Shown here piece after piece: positions 1 to 6,672 of a stretch of DNA of 9,362 nt (position 1 is the stretch's first letter; each line of letters starts with the position of its first letter). The DNA is from Desulfobacteraceae bacterium (GTDB taxonomy: Bacteria; Desulfobacterota; Desulfobacteria; Desulfobacterales; Desulfobacteraceae), in contig WFQS01000027.1 in the NCBI GenBank assembly GCA_015486915.1, forward strand, positions 1 to 9,362, written 5' to 3'. Below the pieces are notes generated by a model. The model saw nothing but the letters and a program-made list of their open reading frames with translations, ran no database searches and was not told the origin of the DNA. A program made the translations under genes and the position numbers.

Positions 1-2
1 GG

Positions 3-119
3 CTTTTAAATGACAGGGTATTAAAATTTTCCGAAATCAGGGAATGGCTTGGAATGGCATTTGAGGTAAGCCTGCTCAAACCCATTGGAAACCCGAATTT
101 TGGTAATTTCAGGTTTTAA
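3..119 (+). CDS. C-terminal fragment of an upstream hypothetical protein (5' end outside window)
   Basis: The frame starting at base 3 is open from the window edge to TAA at 117-119 and encodes about 38 residues ending in NPNFGNFRF. The other two plus frames hit stops within the first dozen bases. The residues look protein-like, with an amphipathic EIREWL stretch followed by a hydrophobic strand. They recall faintly the C-terminal EWL...F-E-V segment of SAM-dependent methyltransferases, but this is too short to assign. The stop lies 53 bases before the next start, on the same strand, so the fragment could be the last part of a gene upstream of the lyase-like gene. A chance open frame of this length in AT-rich DNA is possible. 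Confidence 0.45.
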   Translation, partial: LLNDRVLKFSEIREWLGMAFEVSLLKPIGNPNFGNFRF

Positions 120-159
120 AACAGCCATGGGACCGATATAAAAAAAATTGATGTTTAAA

Positions 160-166
160 AAGGTGA
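160..166 (+). promoter_or_regulatory. Ribosome binding site of the HMGL-like gene
   Basis: The sequence AAGGTGA sits six bases before the ATG at 173. It is a good Shine-Dalgarno match and supports that start codon. Confidence 0.6.
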
Positions 167-172
167 TTTGTT

Positions 173-1306
173 ATGACAGAGTATGATATGTGGAAAATAT
201 TTCCAAGAATGCCGAAAAAAGTGACAATTGGCGATATCAGTGTAAGGGATGGATTTCAGCATGAAGAGAAATTCATATCCACCGAGGCAAAGAAGTTTTA
301 CCTTGAAGAATTGATATTTGCGGGATGCCGTGATATTGAGGTTACAAATCTTGGTAATCCATATCTCATGCCCCAGTTCCAGGATGCTGAAGATCTGTTC
401 AGGTATTTAAGGGGAGACAGATTCAAAAAAAAATGTGCCAAAAGAGGTATTAATTACGATGATATCTGCTTTACAGCCATTACCATAAGGGAACCATCCG
501 TTAACAGGGCAATAGAATTAAAAAAACAGGGAATAGGCCCTGACAGGGTTTTAATGATGGTATCCACTGAGGAACAGCACCATTTTGCCAATTCAGGCAC
601 AACTCTTCCCGATTACTGGAAAGAGGCTGAAAGGTGCATTAAAAAATGCACCGATGCAGGTATTAAAATGTGCGGCACAGTGAGCACCATCTGGGGAAGC
701 CCCATTGGAGGTGCTACTGATATGAAGGATGCCGTTAAATTTACTAAAAGATGGCTTGATATCGGAGCGCACGATGTTGAACATGCAGACCACGACGGCA
801 GCGCATCTGCCCCGGATGTTTACAGGTATTTTTCCATGGTTCTTGATGCTCTCCCCGATACAGGCCTTCATATCGCCCATTTCCATGAGACAAAAAGAAT
901 GGCTTCCGCCTCGATTCTTGCAGCACTGCAGGCCGGAATAACAAATTTCGAGGCAACCCTTGGGGGTCTTGGAGGACAGCCTGCAAATTTTCTTGATGAC
1001 AGGCCCATAAAGGGAACCGGGGATTATTATTACAATGATCCGAGATATGTGGGACTTGTATGCCTTGAAGATACCCTTGTGCAGATAGATGAAATGGGTA
1101 TAGAACACGGGTGGGACGTTGACAGGGTGCTGTGGTTAGGCAGGCAGATGGAAAGAACAATCGGCAGAAGGCTGAGAAGTGAAGCCATTGTTAACGGCAG
1201 GACAATGAAGGAAGGCCACATGGAATTTGCAAGGCCGGGTCTTGACAGACTAAAGGAAAAACTTGAAGAGGCACCTGACCAGCTGCTGCCCGATGGATGG
1301 TCTTAA
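173..1306 (+). CDS. HMG-CoA lyase-like protein (DRE-TIM metallolyase, HMGL/pyruvate carboxyltransferase family)
   Basis: This 377-residue protein belongs to the HMGL-like TIM-barrel superfamily, whose members make or break C-C bonds next to a carbonyl using a divalent metal. Visible family marks are the DRE-type loop VRDGFQHE (residues 24-31, with R25, D26 and Q29), the metal-binding H-x-H (H236, H238), and GGLGG (264-268). A true HMG-CoA lyase has Cys directly after GGLGG (GGLGGCP); here it is Gln269. The later G-N-x-x-T-E-D segment, which supplies the metal-binding Asn, appears as GLVCLED (294-300) with no Asn. The protein is also longer than the usual ~300-residue lyase, with an acidic tail after about residue 342. 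It stands upstream of an XRE-cupin regulator and an acetoacetate-CoA ligase, which suits acetoacetate or branched-chain acyl-CoA metabolism. The superfamily call is firm; the exact reaction is not, and naming it HMG-CoA lyase would go beyond the evidence. Confidence 0.85.
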   Translation: MTEYDMWKIFPRMPKKVTIGDISVRDGFQHEEKFISTEAKKFYLEELIFAGCRDIEVTNLGNPYLMPQFQDAEDLFRYLRGDRFKKKCAKRGINYDDICFTAITIREPSVNRAIELKKQGIGPDRVLMMVSTEEQHHFANSGTTLPDYWKEAERCIKKCTDAGIKMCGTVSTIWGSPIGGATDMKDAVKFTKRWLDIGAHDVEHADHDGSASAPDVYRYFSMVLDALPDTGLHIAHFHETKRMASASILAALQAGITNFEATLGGLGGQPANFLDDRPIKGTGDYYYNDPRYVGLVCLEDTLVQIDEMGIEHGWDVDRVLWLGRQMERTIGRRLRSEAIVNGRTMKEGHMEFARPGLDRLKEKLEEAPDQLLPDGWS

Positions 1307-1329
1307 TTAAATACACGGCCATTCTTAAA

Positions 1330-1391
1330 CTGACAAAAATATCTGCCTGATTTCTATTTCCTTGACAACAGACAGTATAAGCCCTGAAAAT
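1330..1391 (+). promoter_or_regulatory. Candidate promoter(s) for the XRE-cupin regulator
   Basis: Two sigma70-like pairs lie in the 136-bp gap after the lyase-like gene. The first is CTGACA (1330-1335), a 17-base spacer, then TCTATT (1353-1358). The second is a perfect TTGACA (1362-1367), an 18-base spacer, then GAAAAT (1386-1391). Both -10 boxes are weak, and neither promoter can be preferred by eye. A CTGACA box also occurs ahead of the ligase gene. No terminator hairpin is visible after the lyase-like gene, so read-through into the regulator is also possible. Confidence 0.3.
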
Positions 1392-1407
1392 ATAAAATAT
1401 TATAAAA

Positions 1408-1426
1408 AGGAACAGGCATTGTTCCT
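1408..1426 (+). promoter_or_regulatory. Palindrome upstream of the regulator, candidate autoregulatory operator
   Basis: AGGAACA and TGTTCCT form perfect 7-bp arms around the 5-base centre GGCAT. The palindrome sits between the candidate -10 boxes and the ribosome binding site of the XRE-cupin gene. Short dyads in this place are typical binding sites of XRE-family dimers. It could alternatively be a small mRNA hairpin affecting translation of the regulator. Confidence 0.4.
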
Positions 1427-1442
1427 GATCCAAGGAGAGACA

Positions 1443-2075
1443 ATGGAAAAAAAAGATACTCCCCATATCAATGTTGATTATTTTGAAAACCTTACGGGGA
1501 AAATTAAAGATGAAGAGAAACAGGATGTTGATGAAGTCGGGACAAGAATCAGAAATTTAAGGGAAAGTAAAGGTCTTTCCATTGAAGAGGTCTCCCAGCT
1601 TACAGGCTTTGACACACAAAAGTTAAATGATATTGAAAACGGAATCATACAGCCCCAGCTTGGAACTGTCATGAAGCTTTCAAGGGCATTGGACAGTGCT
1701 CTTGGCCGTCTTGTTTCAGGAATCGGCACTCGTCTTTATTCCATAACAAGAAAAAATGAAAGAAAGAAAATATCAAGGTCCACTGCAGAAAAAGGCAAAA
1801 AAAATCTTTATTCATATATGAGCCTTGCCCCTGAAGTGCAGGGACGTCATATGGAAGCTCTCATTGTCCAGTTAGAGGAAAGCCCCATCAAGGAAGTTTC
1901 CATACATGAGGGAGAAGAGTTCATCTATGTACTGGAAGGGGTTGCAGAACTTCTTATAGGAGACAGAACATATGATCTTGAGCCGGGTGACAGTGTTTAT
2001 TATCTTTCAACAACTGCCCATCTCATAACTGCAAAACAGGGAAAGGCAACCATTCTTGCAGTACTCTATGAATAA
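1443..2075 (+). CDS. XRE-family transcriptional regulator with C-terminal cupin domain
   Basis: The product is 210 residues long. An N-terminal tail rich in charged residues (1-32) precedes a helix-turn-helix domain of the XRE/HTH_3 type at about 33-87 (GTRIRNLRESKGLSIEEVSQ, then the recognition helix and the IENG...P-x-L-x-T-x-x-KLSRAL pattern). A basic linker (about 100-122) leads to a cupin_2 beta-barrel at about 150-208, with HEGEEFIYVLEG (155-166) and the second cupin motif EPGDSVYYLSTTAH (180-193). Cupin domains of such regulators usually sense a small ligand or metal. The frame is open back to a TTG at 1362, but the ATG at 1443 has AAGGAGAG just upstream and gives the normal start. It lies between the lyase-like gene and the ligase gene and probably controls this module. 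Ligand and mode (repressor or activator) cannot be read from the sequence. Confidence 0.88.
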   Translation: MEKKDTPHINVDYFENLTGKIKDEEKQDVDEVGTRIRNLRESKGLSIEEVSQLTGFDTQKLNDIENGIIQPQLGTVMKLSRALDSALGRLVSGIGTRLYSITRKNERKKISRSTAEKGKKNLYSYMSLAPEVQGRHMEALIVQLEESPIKEVSIHEGEEFIYVLEGVAELLIGDRTYDLEPGDSVYYLSTTAHLITAKQGKATILAVLYE

Positions 2076-2082
2076 CGGCCAT

Positions 2083-2134
2083 GGGGCAGATCCGGATTTT
2101 AGTCCCAGATCTGCCTCAAAGAATCAAAGATTCT
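2083..2134 (+). terminator. Tandem hairpins after the regulator gene (possible attenuator or weak terminator)
   Basis: Eight bases after the stop, GGGGCAGATC (2083-2092) pairs with GATCTGCCTC (2108-2117): ten pairs including one G-T, around a 15-base loop. A second small stem follows, AGAATC (2120-2125) with GATTCT (2129-2134) around AAA. There is no T-run after either, so a classic intrinsic terminator is not supported. They may instead protect the mRNA end or reduce read-through into the ligase gene. Confidence 0.35.
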
Positions 2135-2160
2135 GACAAATATAGAAATGAACGTATTAA
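2133..2160 (+). promoter_or_regulatory. Candidate sigma70-type promoter of acetoacetyl-CoA synthetase gene
   Basis: CTGACA (2133-2138, 5 of 6 to consensus) and TATTAA (2155-2160, 4 of 6) are separated by 16 bases, about 50 bases before the ligase start codon. The -10 box lies inside a palindrome (2150-2170). The -35 box overlaps the base of the small hairpin at 2120-2134. Confidence 0.4.
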
Positions 2161-2176
2161 ATTTACGTTCTCTTTC
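2145..2176 (+). promoter_or_regulatory. Palindrome over the ligase promoter, candidate operator
   Basis: GAACGTA (2150-2156) and TACGTTC (2164-2170) are perfect 7-bp arms around TTAAATT. The symmetry continues outward as GAAA (2145-2148) and TTTC (2173-2176) with a one-base offset. The site covers the candidate -10 box, the position expected for a repressor. The regulator encoded directly upstream is the obvious candidate to bind here. Confidence 0.45.
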
Positions 2177-2212
2177 ATATAAAAAAATAAAACAAATTAA
2201 GGGAAAAGAGTT

Positions 2213-4162
2213 ATGGCAAAACTTTTATGGAAACCATCGGAAGAAAGAAAACAAAATTCCAATATGTACAGGTTTATGCAGACCGTCAATTCAAAGTACG
2301 GCCAGAACTTTACAGACTATGACGGGCTTTACCAGTGGTCAGTTGATAATATTGGTGATTTCTGGGCTGCAATGTGGGATTTTGCACAGATCAAAGCATC
2401 AAAAAAATATGATGAGGTAATAGATGATCCGAAAAAAATGCCTGGAGCAAAATGGTTTGAAGGTGCTTTATTGAATTTTGCGGAAAATCTGTTAAGGTTC
2501 AGGAACGATAACACAGCACTTATCTTCCGTGGAGAGGACAGCGTAAGAAGAACACTCACCTACAATGAACTGTACGATGAAGTATCAAAGGTTGCAGCTT
2601 CCCTTAAAAAACTTGACATTAAACCCGGAGACAGGGTTGTGGGTTTCATCCCCAATATGCCCGAAGCAATCATTGCCATGCTCGCAGCCACAAGTCTCGG
2701 TGCAACCTGGTCATCATGCTCACCTGATTTTGGAATCAAGGGGGTGCTTGACAGGTTCGGCCAGACAGAACCAAGGGTGCTGTTCACGGCGGACGGTTAT
2801 TTTTTCAAGGGAAAGGCAATTGACAGCCTTGAAAGAATAGCGGGAATAATAAAAGAACTCCCATCCATTGAAAAAATTGTTGTTGTTCCCTACACAAAGG
2901 AAAAACCTGACTGCTCAAATCTGCCAAATGCCGTGCTCTACGATGATTTCAAAGCAAAAAAAGCTGAAGAAATTGAATTTGTGCAGCTTCCGTTTTCCCA
3001 TCCCGTTTATATCATGTATTCTTCAGGAACCACAGGACTTCCCAAATGCATGGTCCAGAGTGCAGGCGGTGTACTGATCAACCAGATGAAAGAACTGCTA
3101 CTGCATACTGATCTCAAGGAAAAAGAGACGATCTTTTATTTTACAACCTGCGGCTGGATGATGTGGAACTGGCTTACCACCTCACTTTCCGTTGGTGCAA
3201 CACTTGTTCTGTACGACGGGAATCCCTTTCATCCTGGACCTGATGCACTCTGGAAAATGGCCGAGGAAGAAAAAATAGATATATTCGGTACAAGTGCAGG
3301 TTATATTGCGGCCCTTAAAGGTGCAGGGGTAAAACCCGGGAAAGCATTTGATCTTTCTTCCATGAAATCCCTTCTGTCAACCGGGTCTCCTTTGTCAAAG
3401 GAAGATTTTGAATTTATATATGATGAAATTAAAAGCGATCTTCAATTATCATCAATATCAGGGGGGTCTGATCTGAACGGATGCTTTGCCCTTGGCAATC
3501 CCATGGGCGGGGTATATTCAGGAGAACTGCAGTGCCGCGGGCTTGGCATGAAAGTGTTTGCCTATGATGATGACGGAAAGCCTGTAATCGGCCAGCAGGG
3601 GGAACTTGTCTGTACAGCTCCCTTCCCGTCCATGCCCATCTATTTCTGGAACGATGAAGACAGAACAAGGTATATGTCGGCATATTTTGAAATTTTCCCC
3701 GGAATCTGGGCACACGGAGATTTCATTGAAATCACGGAAAGAGGTGGTGTCATCATCTATGGGCGATCCGATGCCACCCTGAACCCCGGGGGGGTAAGAA
3801 TCGGCACGGCAGAGATATACCGCCGCATTGAACAGTTAAAGGAAATTGATGACAGCGTTGTTGTGGGCCAGAGGTGGAACAACGATGTCCGTGTCATTCT
3901 TTTTGTAAAAATGGCCAAAGGGTTTAACCTTAATGAAGATTTAATCAACCGGATCAAAAAAGATATCAGGCTCAATGCATCTCCAAGGCACGTACCTGCA
4001 AAGATAATTGCTGTACCTGATATTCCCTATACCCTGAACATGAAAAAAGTTGAACTTGCAGTAAAAAAAGTGATTCACGGCCAGGAAGTTAAGAATAAAG
4101 ATGCCTTGAAAAATCCCGAGGCACTGGATTTTTTCAGCGACCTTGAAGAACTTAAAAGTTAA
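2213..4162 (+). CDS. Acetoacetate-CoA ligase (acetoacetyl-CoA synthetase)
   Basis: This 649-residue, full-length ANL-superfamily enzyme would make acetoacetyl-CoA from acetoacetate, CoA and ATP through an acyl-adenylate. The N-terminal ACAS_N region is present (FWAAMWDF, 50-57; WFEGALLNFAENLL, 81-94). The AMP-binding core follows, with the P-loop YSSGTTGLPK (269-278), TTCGWMMWNW (311-320), the HGD aspartate (D503) and YGRSD (516-520). The C-terminal domain contains the adenylation lysine region YTLNMKKVELAVKKV (606-620). The length, the MW-NW signature and that tail fit the acetoacetate-specific branch rather than acetyl-CoA synthetase. The usual Gly before the catalytic Lys is Met610 here, so the Lys is probably K611. 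The start has AAGGG nine bases upstream. It is transcribed with or beside the XRE-cupin regulator and the lyase-like gene. Activity on another short 3-oxo acid cannot be excluded. Confidence 0.9.
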   Translation: MAKLLWKPSEERKQNSNMYRFMQTVNSKYGQNFTDYDGLYQWSVDNIGDFWAAMWDFAQIKASKKYDEVIDDPKKMPGAKWFEGALLNFAENLLRFRNDNTALIFRGEDSVRRTLTYNELYDEVSKVAASLKKLDIKPGDRVVGFIPNMPEAIIAMLAATSLGATWSSCSPDFGIKGVLDRFGQTEPRVLFTADGYFFKGKAIDSLERIAGIIKELPSIEKIVVVPYTKEKPDCSNLPNAVLYDDFKAKKAEEIEFVQLPFSHPVYIMYSSGTTGLPKCMVQSAGGVLINQMKELLLHTDLKEKETIFYFTTCGWMMWNWLTTSLSVGATLVLYDGNPFHPGPDALWKMAEEEKIDIFGTSAGYIAALKGAGVKPGKAFDLSSMKSLLSTGSPLSKEDFEFIYDEIKSDLQLSSISGGSDLNGCFALGNPMGGVYSGELQCRGLGMKVFAYDDDGKPVIGQQGELVCTAPFPSMPIYFWNDEDRTRYMSAYFEIFPGIWAHGDFIEITERGGVIIYGRSDATLNPGGVRIGTAEIYRRIEQLKEIDDSVVVGQRWNNDVRVILFVKMAKGFNLNEDLINRIKKDIRLNASPRHVPAKIIAVPDIPYTLNMKKVELAVKKVIHGQEVKNKDALKNPEALDFFSDLEELKS

Positions 4163-4178
4163 AAAACACAATAAAACA

Positions 4179-4252
4179 ACTGCCGGGATACAATAAATCC
4201 GGAATTATAATTTCAACACCTTTTATAATTCCGGATTTTTTTTACCGGCAGT
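4179..4252. terminator. Strong nested terminator between convergent genes
   Basis: A perfect 16-bp stem (4195-4210 with 4223-4238, core ATCCGGAATTATAA) encloses a 12-base loop. T-run 4236-4243 follows it on the plus strand, so it terminates the ligase transcript. An outer pair, ACTGCCGG (4179-4186) and CCGGCAGT (4245-4252), frames the hairpin. Read from the minus strand the hairpin is followed by a broken T-rich stretch, so it may also stop the dnaJ-queD transcript, less efficiently. Confidence 0.88.
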
Positions 4253-4301
4253 CTTCTATTCATTATCAGTTATCACAGTCCCATACCAGGGTAAATCAGG
4301 A

Positions 4302-4685
4302 TCATGGTATAAAAGTTGCGCAAGCATCCTCGGATTCCCAGGCAGAAATCCTGGAAACCCGTATGGGGGAATCTTCAGAGGACATTTGATCAAGATATTT
4401 TTTAAGCTTTTCAGCAATATGAATTGCAATCTGTTCCGAAGACGGCTGAACTGTAGCAAAAGCTGCAATTTCATTTAAATATTTATGATCAAGTTCAAAT
4501 ATGATCTCTTTTACAACTTTTTTAATGTCACCGAAATCAACAAGTACACCTGCAGGATTGAGTTTTTCTCCTGAAACATACACTTCAATGTTCCAGTTGT
4601 GCCCATGGAGATTTTCACACTTTTCACCCACCATTTTGAGTTTATGCGCCGCTGCAAAATGAGTTTTTATTTTCAGCTCAAACAT
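4302..4685 (-). CDS. queD: 6-carboxy-5,6,7,8-tetrahydropterin synthase
   Basis: This 127-residue PTPS-family enzyme would convert dihydroneopterin triphosphate to 6-carboxytetrahydropterin, the first committed step towards preQ0 and queuosine in tRNA. Zinc ligands are H14 (in FAAAHKL), H27 and H29 (LHGH). The catalytic Cys23 sits in CENLHGH, the C-x3-HGH form typical of QueD and not the Glu form of folate-type PTPS-III. LDH (65-67) and WES (116-118, with E117) complete the active site. Length is normal for the family. An AAAGGAGA box (4693-4700) precedes the ATG at 4685. The gene begins 21 bases after the dnaJ stop on the same strand, so the two are probably cotranscribed. No other queuosine genes are in view. 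Confidence 0.93.
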   Translation of the reverse strand: MFELKIKTHFAAAHKLKMVGEKCENLHGHNWNIEVYVSGEKLNPAGVLVDFGDIKKVVKEIIFELDHKYLNEIAAFATVQPSSEQIAIHIAEKLKKYLDQMSSEDSPIRVSRISAWESEDACATFIP

Positions 4686-4706
4686 TTATGCATCTCCTTT
4701 GGTTTC

Positions 4707-5816
4707 TTAATTATTATAGATATTTTTAAAAAGACTTTTAAGTTTATTTGATATTTTATTTGAATCAAGTCTGTCAAACTCTTTAAGAAGCTTTTCCTGT
4801 TTTTTTGATAATCCGGTGGGAGTTTTTATGTTTATGTGTATAATCTGGTCTCCTCTGCGCCCGGATCTTAATGAAGGAATTCCCTGGCCTTTGAACCTGA
4901 AGGTGTCGCCATGCTGGGTTCCCTTTGGAATTTTTAAATCCTTTTCTCCTTCAAGGGTAGGAATTGTTATTGTGTCTCCAAGGGCTGCCTGGACAAATGA
5001 TATATCAACAAGGCAAAGCACATCAAGATCATCACGTTTAAATTTTTTATGTTGCTTGACCTGAATAAAAACATAAAGATCACCGGCAGGCCCGCCTGCA
5101 GGACTTGCCTCACCTTCACCGTTCAACCTCAGCTTGGAACCGGTATCAACGCCGGCAGGAATCTTCACGGATACTTTTTTTGTGATTTCAACCTGGCCTG
5201 AGCCTTTACATTTTTTGCAGGGATGGGGAATTGAACGGCCCTTGCCCCTGCAATACGGACAGGTGGTTTTCACCTTGAAAAAACCCTGGCTCTGGACAAA
5301 CTGGCCAGTACCGTTGCAGTGACTGCAGACTTCGGGGCTTGTGCCTTCCTGGCATCCGCTGCCCTTACATTCATCACAGGTATCAAGCTTGTGGACATCT
5401 ATTTCTTTTTCAACACCAAAGGCTGCTTCCATGAACTCAAGGGTCATGTCATAACGAAGATCAGAGCCTCGCTGCACCCTGCTGCGACCACTGCCATTTC
5501 CCCCGCCAAATCCGAAAAAATCTTCAAAAATATTACCAAAACTTGAAAATATATCCTCAAAATTGCCAGCACCTGAAAATCCTGAATTTTCAAGGCCCTG
5601 GTGCCCGTACCGGTCATAAATCTGGCGTTTCTGTACATCGGAAAGAACCTGATATGCTTCCGAGGCTTCCTTAAATTTTTCTTCTGCCTCTTTATTCCCG
5701 GGATTTTTATCCGGATGGAATTTAATTGCAAGCTTCCTGTAGTGAGACTTTAACTCTGTGGTTGAAGCATCCTTTGCAACTCCAAGGATCTCATAGTAAT
5801 CACGTTTCTCTGACAT
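4707..5816 (-). CDS. dnaJ: Chaperone protein DnaJ (Hsp40, type I)
   Basis: The 369-residue co-chaperone stimulates the DnaK ATPase and delivers unfolded clients. All parts of a type I DnaJ are present: the J domain (about 5-70) with HPD at 34-36, a Gly/Phe-rich linker (about 78-110), the four CxxCxGxG zinc modules (C147/C150, C164/C167, C186/C189, C200/C203), and the C-terminal client-binding barrels with a short dimerisation tail. The length is close to the ~376 residues of the E. coli protein. The Shine-Dalgarno match before the ATG is weak (GGAAA). Its partners dnaK and grpE are not in the window; queD follows 21 bases downstream. It is divergent from ubiE. No CIRCE-type repeat was seen upstream. 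Confidence 0.96.
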   Translation of the reverse strand: MSEKRDYYEILGVAKDASTTELKSHYRKLAIKFHPDKNPGNKEAEEKFKEASEAYQVLSDVQKRQIYDRYGHQGLENSGFSGAGNFEDIFSSFGNIFEDFFGFGGGNGSGRSRVQRGSDLRYDMTLEFMEAAFGVEKEIDVHKLDTCDECKGSGCQEGTSPEVCSHCNGTGQFVQSQGFFKVKTTCPYCRGKGRSIPHPCKKCKGSGQVEITKKVSVKIPAGVDTGSKLRLNGEGEASPAGGPAGDLYVFIQVKQHKKFKRDDLDVLCLVDISFVQAALGDTITIPTLEGEKDLKIPKGTQHGDTFRFKGQGIPSLRSGRRGDQIIHINIKTPTGLSKKQEKLLKEFDRLDSNKISNKLKSLFKNIYNN

Positions 5817-5894
5817 AAATTTTCCGTATTAATTTTTAATTGTAATATTGTTCCTGTTATGCTACCTCATACGTCTGCTTTGCGCAGATTAAAT

Positions 5895-5922
5895 AATTTA
5901 ATTCATAATTCAGGATTGTCAA
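5895..5922 (-). promoter_or_regulatory. Candidate promoter of dnaJ-queD
   Basis: On the minus strand TTGACA (5922-5917), a 16-base spacer, then TAAATT (5900-5895) form a sigma70-like pair about 80 bases ahead of the dnaJ start. The -35 box overlaps the start region of divergent ubiE, so transcription of the two could interfere. The -10 box is weak. Confidence 0.3.
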
Positions 5923-6632
5923 TGATGAATATTGAACTTGATTTTATAAAAGATATGTTTGACAGTATTGCTCCAAAATATGATTTCCTCAACCGTTTTT
6001 TAAGTTTAAGGCAGGATATCCGATGGAGACGGGAACTTGTTGTTTCAGCCAATATACCGGATCACGGGAAAGTTGTAGATATTGCCTGCGGCACCTGCGA
6101 TGTTGCCCTTGAAATAGAAAAACAGAAAAAAAATAAAATAGAAATTTTTGCAGCTGATTTTTCACCTGGAATGCTTAAACTCGGAAAGAAAAAAATTTCA
6201 GATAAAGGCAAAAAAAACACAATCCATCTCATGGCTGCAAATGCCCTTAACCTGCCCTTTAAACACAACAGTTTTGATGCAGTTTTCATAGCCTTTGGCA
6301 TCAGAAATATCATGGATAGAAAAACCGCTTTAACCGAATTTCACGATTCCCTTAAAAAGGGAGGAAAAGCTGCTATCCTGGAACTTACAACCCCAGAGCA
6401 GGGAATGGTTAAAAAATTTTACATGTTTTATTTTAAAAGAATTCTTCCTTTTTTAGGTACAATATTTTCAAAAAATTCAGGTGCATATCACTATCTGCCT
6501 GAATCTGTCATAAAATTTCCATCCCAGGAGGAGTTTGCCCGCATAATGAGAAGCGCCGGATTTTCAGAAATAAAATGGAAACAAATGACCTTTGGCATTG
6601 TCACGCTGTTTGTCGGGACAAAAACGGATTAA
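5922..6632 (+). CDS. ubiE: Demethylmenaquinone methyltransferase (UbiE/MenG family)
   Basis: This 236-residue class I SAM-dependent methyltransferase would methylate demethylmenaquinone in the last step of menaquinone synthesis, at the membrane. Family marks are MFDSIAPKYDFLN (12-24), motif I VVDIACGTCD (51-60), AADFSPGML (77-85), the UbiE stretch FGIRNIMDRKTAL (125-137), KKGGKAAILELTTP (145-158) and the C-terminal YHYLPESVIKFPSQEEF (189-205) ending GIVTLFVGTK. The third glycine of the SAM loop (usual GTGD) is Cys59. The frame is open to an ATG at 5859, but the family start and the AGGA six bases upstream favour 5922 (or the adjacent ATG at 5925). It stands alone, divergent from dnaJ and convergent with nadB, 40 bases apart. 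In a presumed anaerobe menaquinone is the likely substrate; a ubiquinone role is less likely. Confidence 0.92.
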   Translation: MMNIELDFIKDMFDSIAPKYDFLNRFLSLRQDIRWRRELVVSANIPDHGKVVDIACGTCDVALEIEKQKKNKIEIFAADFSPGMLKLGKKKISDKGKKNTIHLMAANALNLPFKHNSFDAVFIAFGIRNIMDRKTALTEFHDSLKKGGKAAILELTTPEQGMVKKFYMFYFKRILPFLGTIFSKNSGAYHYLPESVIKFPSQEEFARIMRSAGFSEIKWKQMTFGIVTLFVGTKTD

Positions 6633-6672
6633 CCAACGCCTCACGTTCTATGCATGGTGGTGGCAGTACCTG

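Noticed and set aside
131..142. Promoter with TATAAA at 137-142 before the lyase-like gene
   Set aside because: No acceptable -35 box lies 16-18 bases upstream; A-rich sequence alone explains the match.
593..1108. 171-residue minus-strand open frame inside the lyase-like gene
   Set aside because: It lies wholly within a well-supported conserved gene, has a low-complexity Ile/Ser/Cys-rich composition and no recognisable domain; it is a shadow frame.
1362..1442. Extended N-terminus of the XRE-cupin protein from a TTG at 1362
   Set aside because: There is no ribosome binding site before the TTG, which is part of a possible -35 box. The ATG at 1443 has AAGGAGAG, and the extra 27 residues would cover the palindrome at 1408-1426.
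2148..2420. 90-residue open frame overlapping the start of the ligase gene
   Set aside because: Different frame, no Shine-Dalgarno site, and overlaps the conserved N-terminal domain of the ligase and the operator-like palindrome.
5859..5921. Longer UbiE start at 5859
   Set aside because: The extra 21 residues do not resemble the family, no ribosome binding site precedes the ATG, and the segment overlaps the divergent promoter region of dnaJ.
6633..6672. Terminator between convergent ubiE and nadB
   Set aside because: The 40-base gap shows no convincing stem followed by a T-run; termination there cannot be supported by eye.
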